A DNA stretch of 31,880 bases from an uncultured Clostridia bacterium (GCA_934278995.1 CAKQWM010000014.1:1-31880); one strand, 5' to 3'; positions 1 through 8,015 are shown, numbered from the stretch's first letter. The notes: generated from the sequence alone by a model not told the origin. Program-made: numbers and translations.

Positions 1-31
1 GCCTTGCGGAGCGAGTCCCCTTGGGGCTACC

Positions 32-70
32 AAACAAACAAGACGGGTTTTTGCCCGTCTTGTTTGTTTT
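32..70 (+). terminator. Intrinsic terminator of an upstream gene
   Basis: A perfect 16-bp stem pairs 32-47 with 54-69 around a 6-nt loop (48-53), and the 3' arm is T-rich. It probably ends a transcript that enters from outside the window. A second short pairing (15-22 with 81-88, GTCCCCTT/AAGGGGAC) encloses the hairpin. Confidence 0.75.
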
Positions 71-316
71 GAAAGAAGGTAAGGGGACGAGAACGGGTGG
101 GAAGTCGCCTTGCAAAGATAAGGATATTAAAAGTTGAGAATATATTAGTTTATAATCGAAAAAATCTGCCTTACGACTGATGAAACATGGTTTTCTGACG
201 TAAAATCTGACGTATCAGAATTATACGCAGTTTGACAAAAAATAAAAAATTGATGCAGTCATTGCATTCTGATAATATAATACATAATTTTTATGTATAT
301 ATTTTCTTTTTTTTAC
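71..316. other. Gene-free AT-rich stretch
   Basis: I see no convincing coding sequence here. The only pattern noted is a 9-bp direct repeat (TCTGACGTA at 194-202 and 206-214). The stretch lies between the terminator and the promoter at 317. Confidence 0.5.
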
Positions 317-345
317 TTGACAATAATAACTAAATATTGTAAAAT
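317..345 (+). promoter_or_regulatory. Sigma-A promoter for the leader RNA and SHOCT genes
   Basis: TTGACA at 317-322, a 17-nt spacer, then TAAAAT at 340-345. Predicted transcription start is near 351, exactly where the long-range stem of the leader RNA begins. Confidence 0.7.
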
Positions 346-350
346 TAAAC

Positions 351-493
351 TACCACACAATTTAATTATCATGGAAAGATAACGCCTTTTGGGTGTATTC
401 TATTTTTCCTTATGCCAAGTTTGAATTTGTAAAAAATGCTTCTTCCGCTTGGCAGTTTAAGGCGTATGTCCTTTTGTGTTAAATTGTGTGGTA
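351..493 (+). ncRNA. Structured leader RNA, candidate riboswitch-like element
   Basis: A 15-bp perfect stem closes the element (351-365 with 479-493). Inside it are a local hairpin (366-370 with 378-382), a 6-bp stem (383-388 with 459-464) and a 7-bp stem (413-419 with 448-454). A terminator follows at 516 and a ribosome binding site at 552. The 5' arm (CACACAA, 354-360) can also pair with TTGTGTG (514-520) in the terminator's 5' arm, so closing stem and terminator could be alternatives to an antiterminator. I do not recognise any known riboswitch class. A 6S-like RNA or a plain stable leader are other options. Confidence 0.5.
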
Positions 494-515
494 ACAATGG
501 AAGTTTGCATTTTTT

Positions 516-546
516 GTGTGCCGGCTTCCGTTGGCACACTTTTTTA
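516..546 (+). terminator. Terminator/attenuator just upstream of the first SHOCT gene
   Basis: GTGTGCC (516-522) pairs with GGCACAC (533-539), followed by six T. It lies between the leader RNA and the ribosome binding site CAGGAGG (551-557), so read-through is needed to express the gene at 565. An alternative pairing of 496-503 with 525-532 (CTTCCGTT) would disrupt it. Confidence 0.7.
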
Positions 547-564
547 TTTTCAGGAGGTAGTTTT

Positions 565-987
565 ATGTACGAAAACGTAGGCTCAAAAATTAAGACGGTA
601 GCAAAGGTATTCTGTGTAATTATCGGTATTGCTTCAATAATCGCAGGCATTGCAATGTGGGTAACAACCGGTAATGTTGCTTTTTCGGTGCTCATGATAT
701 TCGGTCCTTTATTAGCCTGGTTATCTTCATTAGTCATGTACGGTTTCGGTGAATTAATCGAAAACGTTGCAATCGTAAAAAATTCCGCTGTAAGTATTGT
801 CAAATTAAGCAAGAATATCGTCGCTGCTAATAATAAGATTTATGATAATATCGATAAAAGAACAGTTGACGACAATTCTTTCAAAGATACTATTGAAGAC
901 AAAATTCGCTCGAAAAAACTTGACAAGTTGTTAAAAGACGGCTTGATAAGTCTCGAAGAATATGATGAATTAACGAAGGTAAAATAG
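565..987 (+). CDS. Small membrane protein with C-terminal SHOCT domain
   Basis: This 140-residue protein starts at the ATG placed 7 nt after CAGGAGG; the frame is open further upstream but that part overlaps the terminator hairpin. Two hydrophobic segments (about residues 13-32 and 40-62) form a membrane hairpin. A polar linker leads to a C-terminal motif LDKLLKDGLISLEEYDEL that matches the SHOCT (short C-terminal) family, usually found on oligomerising or membrane-associated proteins. The function is unknown. It is followed after 8 nt by another membrane protein with a similar tail, so the two probably form an operon. The leader RNA and terminator upstream suggest control by transcription read-through. 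Confidence 0.75.
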   Translation: MYENVGSKIKTVAKVFCVIIGIASIIAGIAMWVTTGNVAFSVLMIFGPLLAWLSSLVMYGFGELIENVAIVKNSAVSIVKLSKNIVAANNKIYDNIDKRTVDDNSFKDTIEDKIRSKKLDKLLKDGLISLEEYDELTKVK

Positions 988-995
988 GTGAAATT

Positions 996-1760
996 ATGAA
1001 CATTTTTAGCAGAACAAGTAAGGAAAAATACTTTGTAATCGCCCTCGTTTTTATTATTTTGGCATTAATTTTGCAATTATCATACTCCTTTTGGGATATC
1101 ATACATTGTGATCTTAAACATGATGGTATGTATCGTATATTACTTAAACTTTATAAGTGTACTGCTGCATCATGGTTATTATGGTTGTTGTGTTTAATAA
1201 GAATTTACAAGAAAAAAAACAGTAGATTTATTATTATCATAATATTTAGTCTGACGTTACTTTACTATATTATTGTTATGCTTCAGCCACTAGACTACTT
1301 TTTAAGGGGTTTCGCAAGTAGATTTTCAATTTTCTACATGTGTCAAAATATTATCCTTATAATACTTTCGGCTTTGACGATATACGGCATCATATATAAC
1401 AGATATGTAAAAATTTTTATAATCATTACGACTTCAGTTGAAATCATCATGTCTATCATAAATATAAATTTAGCTTTCTACATGCGGGATTATCATAGTT
1501 GGATTAATCCGTATTATAACCTTGTATATGTTTCATTGAGAGATTTAGAGTTCTTTGACATTAGATTTATTATTAGCCTTCGTTATATTTTAACAATAAT
1601 GATGCAATTAGTGTCTTGCACAGCAATAATACTTATTACTTGCGTTCTTCCGCGGACGCCCGAAGAAGAATTAAAGATGCTGAAAGCCAAATGCGATAAA
1701 GGAAAAATTAACACCAGTGATTACGAAAGACAAAGAAGTGATATTTTGAAAAAAATATAA
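996..1760 (+). CDS. Multi-pass membrane protein with SHOCT-like tail
   Basis: This 254-residue protein begins at an ATG 8 nt after the previous stop, with TAGGTGA as a modest ribosome binding site. It has about six hydrophobic segments (near residues 13-33, 52-70, 76-96, 111-135, 138-158 and 190-218). Its cytoplasmic tail EEELKMLKAKCDKGKINTSD resembles the SHOCT domain of the upstream gene, with a length-minus-loop-plus-length helix pattern. I do not recognise a catalytic motif and assign no function. The codons are AT-rich. The shared tail and tight spacing argue that the two products act together, possibly as partners in one membrane complex; this is inference. Confidence 0.7.
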   Translation: MNIFSRTSKEKYFVIALVFIILALILQLSYSFWDIIHCDLKHDGMYRILLKLYKCTAASWLLWLLCLIRIYKKKNSRFIIIIIFSLTLLYYIIVMLQPLDYFLRGFASRFSIFYMCQNIILIILSALTIYGIIYNRYVKIFIIITTSVEIIMSIININLAFYMRDYHSWINPYYNLVYVSLRDLEFFDIRFIISLRYILTIMMQLVSCTAIILITCVLPRTPEEELKMLKAKCDKGKINTSDYERQRSDILKKI

Positions 1761-1836
1761 AAGTATATCCGTTTATTCTTTATATTATTTATCTTTAACA
1801 AATAAGACGGCAAGCGCCGACATGATAACCTGTTTT

Positions 1837-1870
1837 AAAAGCGGACGGCAATTTTTTGCCGTCCGCTTTT
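1837..1870. terminator. Bidirectional terminator between the SHOCT operon and bioY
   Basis: A 15-bp stem (1837-1851 with 1856-1870) has a 4-nt T loop, with A-rich and T-rich outer ends. The two flanking genes converge, so it can serve both strands. Confidence 0.75.
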
Positions 1871-1955
1871 AACTAAAATAATTTTAATTTTTATAATCAT
1901 TATAAACTTTTAATGATAATTTTTTTATTACGATACAAAAAGGTTTTATCATAAT

Positions 1956-1980
1956 AAAAGTCCGGCTATAAGCCCGTTAT
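1956..1980 (+). repeat. Short interspersed repeat, copy 1
   Basis: Core GTCCGGCTATAAGCCCGTT. It matches copies at 2033, 4258, 6101, 9793 (reverse) and 11661 (reverse) with one to three differences. It lies downstream of bioY. Confidence 0.8.
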
Positions 1981-2032
1981 CGATAAAACGGCGACCGTAG
2001 TATGCTGTTTGATTTTGCTTCATAACTTATAA

Positions 2033-2057
2033 GCAAGTCCGGCTATAAGCCCGTTAT
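2033..2057 (+). repeat. Short interspersed repeat, copy 2
   Basis: Core GTCCGGCTATAAGCCCGTT, identical in the core to copy 1. It is absent from the corresponding place in the intact bioY 3' end, which suggests it was gained by the duplicated segment. Confidence 0.8.
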
Positions 2058-2081
2058 CGATAAAAAGGCGACCGCAATACG

Positions 2082-2636
2082 TTATTTGATTTTACTTCTT
2101 AACTTATAAGACAGCAAAACGGCAACCGCAATTTTGATAGCGTCCGGCAGTAAAAAAGGAACTACGCACATACCCAAAACGGCTGAAAGAGCAATCGTTC
2201 CCGTGTTATTCGTATATACGATCATAAACCATACCGTTCCGAAAGCAAAATAACTTACCGCGCCCAAAACCATGGATATTGCCATTACGAGTATTGATTT
2301 TCCGAAAAGTTTTTCGATAACAAGGTATATCAGCCCGCACAAAATGAAGCCCATTATATAACCGCCCGTCGCGCCGAACAAAACCCCGATACCGCCTTTA
2401 AAGCCTGCGAATATCGGAACGCCAAGCGTGCCTAACAAAACGTAACAGACTATCGCTAACACCCCGCGTTTACCGCCGAGGATGCCAAGGCTTAAAAATA
2501 CGGCGAAGGTTTGTAAAGTAAACGGTACCGCCGCGGGTATAGTTAAAAAGGAGCAGACTGCTATAACTGCGGTAAAAAGCCCGACGTAAGCAACGTCTTT
2601 AGCGGTTAAAAACGGAGGTTTTACGTTTTCGTTCAT
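2082..2636 (-). CDS. bioY: BioY, substrate-binding subunit of a biotin ECF transporter
   Basis: The 184-residue protein has the BioY pattern: an N-terminal DVAYVGLFTAVIAVCSFLTI helix, the PFTLQTFAVFL segment with the family's conserved FTLQ, GGYIMGF, and about six membrane helices. BioY binds biotin and works with the general ECF ATPases and EcfT, which are not in this window. I chose the ATG at 2634-2636 because GAGGTG lies just upstream of it; an earlier start would add 25 residues unlike the family. It stands alone on the minus strand, divergent from dnaG. Its 3' end has been partly duplicated downstream. Confidence 0.92.
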   Translation of the reverse strand: MNENVKPPFLTAKDVAYVGLFTAVIAVCSFLTIPAAVPFTLQTFAVFLSLGILGGKRGVLAIVCYVLLGTLGVPIFAGFKGGIGVLFGATGGYIMGFILCGLIYLVIEKLFGKSILVMAISMVLGAVSYFAFGTVWFMIVYTNNTGTIALSAVLGMCVVPFLLPDAIKIAVAVLLSYKLRSKIK

Positions 2637-2667
2637 ATTTTTCACCTCGAAAATTAAAAACAAACTT

Positions 2668-2696
2668 ATACTATCAAAAATCGGCGTCGTTGTAAA
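2668..2696 (-). promoter_or_regulatory. Promoter of bioY
   Basis: On the minus strand TTTACA (2691-2696), 17 nt, then TAGTAT (2668-2673), about 30 nt before the start codon. A short TTGT...ACAA inverted pair (2689-2710) overlaps the -35. It could be an operator but does not match the BirA site well. Confidence 0.55.
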
Positions 2697-2852
2697 ATAA
2701 TTAGTTGACAAAATTACGTTTTTAACCGTTTTTTCATTAAAAAAACCGCCTGCGCTAAACTTTTGAACGGTTTTTTTTCCGAAATAAACCTTGTTTTTCG
2801 TGAATTTTCGATAAATTTCAAATATAAAAAAGGAAAACCCGCCGATAATGTG

Positions 2853-2858
2853 TATAAT
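2853..2858 (+). promoter_or_regulatory. Possible -10 element for the dnaG operon
   Basis: TATAAT sits about 80 nt before the dnaG start in the divergent bioY-dnaG gap (2637-2906). No good -35 is visible at 17 nt. An A/T-rich inverted pair at 2738-2779 (AAACCG/CGGTTT) may be a hairpin in the same gap. Confidence 0.35.
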
Positions 2859-2936
2859 AATATGTAAGTAGTAAAAATAAGGCGAGTATGCGCGTTATAA
2901 CTTCGCGTGGGGTTTTTAAGCGGTAATCCGAAAACA

Positions 2937-4760
2937 ATGTTTGACCAGAAGTTTCAAAAATTCATTGAAGAATTAAAAAGTCGCAACGAAATAGTTGACG
3001 TGGTTTCGGCGTACTGTCCGCTTGAAAGAAGGGGAGGCGCTTACTGGGCGCGTTGTCCGCTTCCGGGGCATATGGAAAAAACCCCATCTTTTTGCGTCAA
3101 TCAGGCGGGACAATTTTTCAAATGTTTCGGTTGCCAGCGCGGCGGGGACGTAATCAAATTCATTATGGAAGTTGAAAGTCTAACCTATATGGAGGCGGTT
3201 AAGTTTTTGGCTGACCGCGCTAATATGGAACTACCCGAAACTTCCTTTAAAGAAGATGCGGAATTAGAAGAAAAGGCAAAAAATCGTCAGTTAAGGCTTG
3301 CTATTTTAAAAGATACCGCTAAATTCTACGTAGATAATTTATCTAAGCCGGAAGCCGCGCCTTACGTTGATTACGTATTTTCGAGGGGCTTCGATAAAAG
3401 CACCGTGCGCGCTTTCGGTATAGGCTGTTCGCTCGACTATAATTCACTGCCGGAATATCTCAAAAATAAAGGATACAGTTACGAGGACATGGTTGCCGCG
3501 GGCGTGTGTTCGTACAATAAAGATACCGACGAGTATTCCGATTTCGAGGCGAAACGGCTTATAGTGCCGATAATAGACAGTTTTTCAAACGTGCTTGCTT
3601 TCGGCGGAAGGCTTATAGAGAAAAAGCCCGATTTCGCAAAGTACAAAAACACGCGGGAAACGAGCGTATTTATTAAAAACAGAACCATTTTTAACGCCAA
3701 CAACGTTAAAAAATTAAAGCGCGAACACGGAACTTTACCTTATCTTATCTTAGTCGAGGGCTACATGGACGTAATTGCTTTGCATGCAAGCGGTATAAAA
3801 AACGCCGTGGCAAGCATGGGTACGTCGCTTACGATAGAGCAGGCGAGGCTTATGATGAGGTATTCCGATACGGTTATCGTAAGTTACGACGGCGACGCCG
3901 CAGGGCAGAAAGCCACGTTCAGAGGAATGCAGATTTTAAAGGACGCGGGGCTTAACGTAAAGGTTGTTTCGCTTCCGGATAATCTCGATCCCGACGAATA
4001 CGTCAAAATTAAAGGCGTTGACAGTTATAAAGAACTTTTGCTTTCCGCGGAACCTTTAATCGACTACAAACTGAACTATCTGTACAAGTCGTTTAACCTT
4101 AACGACGCGTCGGAAAAACGCCGGTTTTTGGATAAAGCGATAAAAGTTATTTCCGAAAGCGACAAAGAATTTGAAAGAGAAGAACTTTTAAAAAAATTAT
4201 CCGAACTATCTAAAATTACCTATGAATCTTTAAAGCGCGATTTAGAAGGAACTGCTCAAAAGTCCGCCTATAAGCCCGTTATTGCCCAAAATGAAGATAT
4301 TTCCGCCGATAACGACGAGGAAGAAACAGCCCTTATAAAAGCCGAAAGATATCTATTGTCGGCAATAATAAACGGTAAAAGTTACGCCGACGTTAACGAT
4401 CTCGACGGGTTGGACTTTTCTTCTCAACTAAGGACCGAAATAGCGACGCTTATACTCGAACTTTACGACGAAGCAAGTAATTACGACGGTATCGCGCTTA
4501 CCGAAAAACTCGGCGAAGACTACCTTAACGAAATGAATCTTATTCTTTGTAAGGTTGAAGAAATCTTTTGCCCCGACGAAAAAGAATATTACAACGACTG
4601 TCTGCGATTTATCAAAATGGATAATCTCGAAACCGACATAGGGTATCTCGAAGAATACGCAAAAGCCGAAACGGACGTCGTCAAACAAATAAAAATCATT
4701 GAAAAAATACAGCAAAAGAGTAGGCTTTTGAATAAACTTAAAACGGAGAAGAAAATATGA
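2937..4760 (+). CDS. dnaG: DNA primase DnaG
   Basis: DnaG makes RNA primers for replication and binds the DnaB helicase. The 607-residue protein has the CHC2 zinc-binding domain (Cys40, His45, Cys63, Cys66), then the TOPRIM catalytic core with LVEGYMDV (about 272-282) and YDGDAAGQ (about 317-325), then a C-terminal helicase-binding region. I chose the ATG at 2937 because the family starts close to the FIEELKSRNEIVDVV helix; an in-frame GTG at 2907 is an alternative, and neither has a clear ribosome binding site. The stop overlaps the rpoD start (ATGA), so the two are translationally coupled. Oddly, residues 441-449 in the linker before the C-terminal domain are encoded by a copy of the interspersed repeat. 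Confidence 0.96.
   Translation: MFDQKFQKFIEELKSRNEIVDVVSAYCPLERRGGAYWARCPLPGHMEKTPSFCVNQAGQFFKCFGCQRGGDVIKFIMEVESLTYMEAVKFLADRANMELPETSFKEDAELEEKAKNRQLRLAILKDTAKFYVDNLSKPEAAPYVDYVFSRGFDKSTVRAFGIGCSLDYNSLPEYLKNKGYSYEDMVAAGVCSYNKDTDEYSDFEAKRLIVPIIDSFSNVLAFGGRLIEKKPDFAKYKNTRETSVFIKNRTIFNANNVKKLKREHGTLPYLILVEGYMDVIALHASGIKNAVASMGTSLTIEQARLMMRYSDTVIVSYDGDAAGQKATFRGMQILKDAGLNVKVVSLPDNLDPDEYVKIKGVDSYKELLLSAEPLIDYKLNYLYKSFNLNDASEKRRFLDKAIKVISESDKEFEREELLKKLSELSKITYESLKRDLEGTAQKSAYKPVIAQNEDISADNDEEETALIKAERYLLSAIINGKSYADVNDLDGLDFSSQLRTEIATLILELYDEASNYDGIALTEKLGEDYLNEMNLILCKVEEIFCPDEKEYYNDCLRFIKMDNLETDIGYLEEYAKAETDVVKQIKIIEKIQQKSRLLNKLKTEKKI
4258..4282 (+). repeat. Short interspersed repeat, copy 3, inside dnaG
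   Basis: Core GTCCGCCTATAAGCCCGTT. Translated in frame it gives QKSAYKPVI, in the linker between the TOPRIM core and the helicase-binding domain. Confidence 0.85.
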
Positions 4761-5809
4761 TTGAAGATGCTGCTTTAGCCGAGATTACCAACGAGATTAT
4801 AACCGACTATAAAAAACGCGGAACTATTACCATGAACGCTTTATGCGACAGGCTCGAAAAAGTCGAAATGAGCGACGAACAGATGGAAAACATGTGTAGC
4901 GCCATCGAAGACGCGGGCATTCAGGTTATCGACGAAACCAGTCAGGAACAGGAACTATACGACCAACTCGTAAAAGAAATCAGTATGGACGACCCCGTAA
5001 AGATGTATCTTAAAGACATCGGAAGGGTTCCGTTACTTTCGAGCGACGAGGAAATCGAACTCGCCAAAAAGATGGCGGCGGGCGATCAGGAAGCGAAGCG
5101 TATCCTTGCGGAAGCAAATTTAAGGCTCGTCGTTTCCATAGCAAAACGCCACGTCGGCCGCGGTATGCATTTTCTTGACCTTATTCAGGAAGGCAACATG
5201 GGGCTTATGAAGGCAGTCGAAAAATTCGATTACGAAAGAGGGTACAAGCTTTCCACCTACGCAACCTGGTGGATTCGTCAGGCTATCACGAGGGCTATTG
5301 CCGATCAGGCAAGAACTATAAGAATCCCCGTTCACATGGTGGAAACCATTCATAAACAGGCAAGGGTTACCCGCCAACTTTTACAGGAACTCGGACGCGA
5401 TCCTTATCCTTCCGAAATAGCAAAAGAAATGGGAATACCCGAATCGAGGGTTATTGAGATTCAAAAAATAGCGCAGGATCCCGTATCGCTCGAAACGCCT
5501 ATCGGCGAGGAAGAGGACAGTCATTTGGGCGACTTTATCGTTGACGAAAACGCTCAGGCGCCGAGCGACATGGTCGAAACGTCTATGCTTAAAGAACAAC
5601 TTATAGGCGTTCTGGACACTCTTACCCCGCGTGAAGAAAAAGTTTTGCGTCTTCGTTACGGCATCGACGACGGCAGACCGAGAACTTTAGAAGAAGTCGG
5701 CAAAGAATTTAACGTCACGCGTGAGCGTATTCGTCAGATAGAAGCGAAGGCTTTGAGGAAACTACGTCATCCGTCGAGGTCGAAAAGGCTTAAAGACTTT
5801 CTCGACTGA
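4757..5809 (+). CDS. rpoD: Primary RNA polymerase sigma factor (SigA/RpoD)
   Basis: This directs core RNA polymerase to housekeeping promoters such as the TTGACA/TATAAT sites seen in this window. In 350 residues it shows a short region 1.1, region 1.2 (DPVKMYLKDIGRVPLL, about 75-90), region 2 with LIQEGNMGLMKAVEKFDYER and the -10 reading helix YATWWIRQAITRAIADQ, region 3, and region 4 with the helix-turn-helix LEEVGKEFNVTRERIRQIEA near the C-terminus. The length is normal for Firmicutes. The order dnaG-rpoD is the classical macromolecular-synthesis operon. Confidence 0.97.
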   Translation: MIEDAALAEITNEIITDYKKRGTITMNALCDRLEKVEMSDEQMENMCSAIEDAGIQVIDETSQEQELYDQLVKEISMDDPVKMYLKDIGRVPLLSSDEEIELAKKMAAGDQEAKRILAEANLRLVVSIAKRHVGRGMHFLDLIQEGNMGLMKAVEKFDYERGYKLSTYATWWIRQAITRAIADQARTIRIPVHMVETIHKQARVTRQLLQELGRDPYPSEIAKEMGIPESRVIEIQKIAQDPVSLETPIGEEEDSHLGDFIVDENAQAPSDMVETSMLKEQLIGVLDTLTPREEKVLRLRYGIDDGRPRTLEEVGKEFNVTRERIRQIEAKALRKLRHPSRSKRLKDFLD

Positions 5810-6465
5810 TGAATAAAAGGATAGAAATCATAGCGTCGTTGATAGGTGTTACGGACGATCTTTGCGACGTCGGCTGCGACCACGGGTATATAGCGAAAAC
5901 AGCACTTGATTTAAACAAAGTCAAAAGGGTTATAGTAACGGATATATCTGAGCCGAGTTTAAATAAAGCCGTCAATCTTTTAAGCGAGTTTTATCCCGAT
6001 AAATTTACGGCTATACTTACCGACGGACTTATCGGCGTTCCCCGCTCAGAGCAGGTTTTAATAGCCGGTATGGGCGGAGAAGAAATTATAAAAATATTGC
6101 AAAAGTCCACCTATAAGCCCGTTATTTTAATATTACAACCTATGAAAAACGCCGATAAAGTAAGAAAATATCTTCACGAAAACGGTTACGGTTTAGAGCG
6201 TGATTTTATGTTTTACGCCGATAAAAAGTATTATGAAGTAATGCGCGCGAAAATAGGTTACGACGATTGCTACACGGAAAAAGAAGAAATTTTCGGAAGG
6301 GAAAATTTAGCCCGCAACCCCGATTTTTTATCTTTTATCGATAAAAAAATAATGGAAACCGAAAAACTTTTAAATACTAAAATGCAGGAAAATTCAAGAA
6401 AAACTTTATCGGAAAAACTACTGACTTATAGAGGTTTGAAAGATGAAATTAAAAGAAATTTATGA
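5809..6465 (+). CDS. trmK: tRNA (adenine(22)-N(1))-methyltransferase TrmK
   Basis: TrmK methylates N1 of adenine 22 in tRNA using S-adenosylmethionine. The 218-residue protein has the class I fold: VGCDHGYI (motif I), VTDISEPSLNKA, AGMGGEEI and LILQPM, all typical of the YqfN/TrmK family that follows rpoD in Firmicutes. The start codon overlaps the rpoD stop by one base and the end overlaps the next gene by 23 bases. Residues 98-106 (QKSTYKPVI), just before the conserved LILQPM, are encoded by the interspersed repeat, in a part that varies between family members. Confidence 0.92.
   Translation: MNKRIEIIASLIGVTDDLCDVGCDHGYIAKTALDLNKVKRVIVTDISEPSLNKAVNLLSEFYPDKFTAILTDGLIGVPRSEQVLIAGMGGEEIIKILQKSTYKPVILILQPMKNADKVRKYLHENGYGLERDFMFYADKKYYEVMRAKIGYDDCYTEKEEIFGRENLARNPDFLSFIDKKIMETEKLLNTKMQENSRKTLSEKLLTYRGLKDEIKRNL
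6101..6125 (+). repeat. Short interspersed repeat, copy 4, inside trmK
   Basis: Core GTCCACCTATAAGCCCGTT. It is read in the same frame as the dnaG copy and yields QKSTYKPVI. Confidence 0.85.
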
Positions 6466-7213
6466 ACTTATCGACAGATTCGCTCCGTTTGAATTATCTC
6501 AGACTTACGAAAAAAAGTGCAATTTTACCGATAACAGCGGTATAATCGTCGGGACGGAAGCCGATATTACAAACGTGGTTTTCGCGCTCGATCTTACCGA
6601 TAAAACGATAGAGTATGCGCAGTGGATGAAAGCGGGCTTGATAATTACCCATCACCCCGCGATATTTTACGGGATAAAAAAGATCGACGGCGTTTTGCTT
6701 AAAGCCGCTTCGTCCGGGATAGGAGTTATATCCTGTCATCTTAACTTCGACGTAGCCGAAAAGGGCGTCGATTACTTCCTGGCAAAAGGAATAAGCGGCG
6801 CAGACGACAAAGATATAGAAATCCTCGATCCGCTTCTTAGCGGTACCGGTTACGGAAGACGCTATCCGATAAATACGTCGCTCGAGGAACTTGCCGAAAA
6901 CATCGAAAGAGAATTTGCCACCAAAGTAAACGTTTACGGCGACAAAACGGCTTTTATAAAAAAAGCGGCGAGTTTTTGCGGTTCGGGGCTTAACGAAGAA
7001 TCTTTATCGTATCCCGCCGACGTTTATATTTCGGCGGACATTCCTCATCACGTTTTGGTTGAAGCCGTAAAAAACGGTAAAAGAGTAATTTCCATGACGC
7101 ATTTTGCAAGTGAAAATTACGGAATGAAAAACATTTACAAACATTTTTCAAGTATATACAGATTAAAAAATAAACTTGATTTCAGTTTTTTCGACGACGA
7201 CAGATTTATTTGA
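6443..7213 (+). CDS. Nif3-like dinuclear metal-centre hexameric protein
   Basis: This 256-residue protein belongs to the Nif3/YqfO family (also annotated GTP cyclohydrolase I type 2), a metal-binding toroid whose cellular role is unsettled. Visible metal-site motifs are ITHHPAIFYGIKKI (about 70-83), CHLNFDVAEKGVD (about 99-111) and MTHFASENYGM near the C-terminus. It lacks the extra central domain of longer members. It overlaps trmK by 23 bases, the usual order after rpoD-trmK in Firmicutes, so it is probably co-transcribed with dnaG-rpoD-trmK. Confidence 0.9.
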   Translation: MKLKEIYELIDRFAPFELSQTYEKKCNFTDNSGIIVGTEADITNVVFALDLTDKTIEYAQWMKAGLIITHHPAIFYGIKKIDGVLLKAASSGIGVISCHLNFDVAEKGVDYFLAKGISGADDKDIEILDPLLSGTGYGRRYPINTSLEELAENIEREFATKVNVYGDKTAFIKKAASFCGSGLNEESLSYPADVYISADIPHHVLVEAVKNGKRVISMTHFASENYGMKNIYKHFSSIYRLKNKLDFSFFDDDRFI

Positions 7214-7319
7214 CGATCTATTAAACCTATTAAATTAAATTTGTACTTCGGCGCGTTTTCGCCGCGGCAACGGCAAAATAAATTCAATCGCTTACACCGA
7301 AAAGAATAAAGGAGAATCA

Positions 7320-8015
7320 ATGATAGAAAAGTTACTGGAATATCAGACAATCGACGCAGAATTGAAAAACATCGAAAACGAACTCAAAAAAAGCGACGAA
7401 TTCAAAAAATACGCTCAGGCGGTTAAGTTTTTAAAAACGGTTTCCGACAGCAAAACTCAAATTGAGTCGAAGGCGTCGTCGCTTCTGTCAAACTTGAACG
7501 CCCTCGAATCGGAACTTAAAAAACTCGACGAAGATAAAAACGAGTTTTCCACCCTTTCCGACGTCGAAGACGAATCCACGCTTGCTTTTTTAAAGAAAAA
7601 ATCGCAGGAACTCTCGTTCTTGTACGCCGCTTTGGAACAAAAAATCGAAAAACTTTCCAAAGAGATGTCCGAACTTACGGCTTCTTATAAAAAACTCATG
7701 GCGGGAACAAAACTGATGCTCGAACAGCAAGACGAATACAAGAAGAAATACGAAGACCTTCTGAAAGAAAAAGAAACCGAAAAAACAAAAATCAGAAAAA
7801 AACTTGACGTAATCGAAAAAGATATTCCGAAAGAATATATGGAAAAATACAAGGAGAAACGCAAAGATCCGAAATTCCCGATCGTTTACGAACTTAAAGA
7901 CAAACACTGCGCGGCTTGCGGAACGGAATTATCTCAACTTGAACTTAGTCGGCTGAAAAACGAGAAAATCATCGAATGTGAAAATTGCAGAAGGCTGGTT
8001 TTTATAAAAGAATAA
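7320..8015 (+). CDS. Coiled-coil protein with C-terminal C4 zinc ribbon
   Basis: The 231-residue protein is a long charged coiled coil (about residues 5-185, rich in Lys and Glu heptads) that ends in a zinc ribbon with CAAC (about 197-200) and CENC (about 219-222). This matches the CT398-type/zf-RING_7 family, often found beside nif3-like genes and proposed to act in nucleic-acid or secretion-related roles; its function is not settled. AAAGGAG lies 7 nt before the ATG. The 106-nt gap before it contains only a weak hairpin (CGGCG/CGCCG), so it may be read from the dnaG operon. Confidence 0.88.
   Translation: MIEKLLEYQTIDAELKNIENELKKSDEFKKYAQAVKFLKTVSDSKTQIESKASSLLSNLNALESELKKLDEDKNEFSTLSDVEDESTLAFLKKKSQELSFLYAALEQKIEKLSKEMSELTASYKKLMAGTKLMLEQQDEYKKKYEDLLKEKETEKTKIRKKLDVIEKDIPKEYMEKYKEKRKDPKFPIVYELKDKHCAACGTELSQLELSRLKNEKIIECENCRRLVFIKE

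Larger units (their letters stand above)
1871..2081. repeat. Intergenic DNA with decayed tandem copies of the bioY 3' end
   Basis: Two segments of about 77 bp (from about 1958 and from about 2035) resemble each other and the last codons of bioY. Read on the minus strand, the copy nearest 2005-2033 would give a bioY-like ending but has a TGA in place of an arginine codon. Unlike the true bioY end, both extra copies contain about 23 bp of the interspersed repeat. Upstream of them (1925-1957) is an imperfect inverted repeat. Confidence 0.65.

Noticed and set aside
1..32. Possible tRNA or tmRNA 3' end (sequence finishing in CTACCA)
   Set aside because: No T-arm pairing or TTCGA-type loop is present at the right distance, so it was not called.
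2689..2710. BirA operator upstream of bioY
   Set aside because: Only short TTGT/ACAA arms are present and the spacing does not fit the known TTGTTAAC-type site.
3551..3620. Repeat-like CTTATAG stretches in dnaG
   Set aside because: They encode conserved DnaG residues (RLIVPI, GGRLIE) and match only 7-9 bases.
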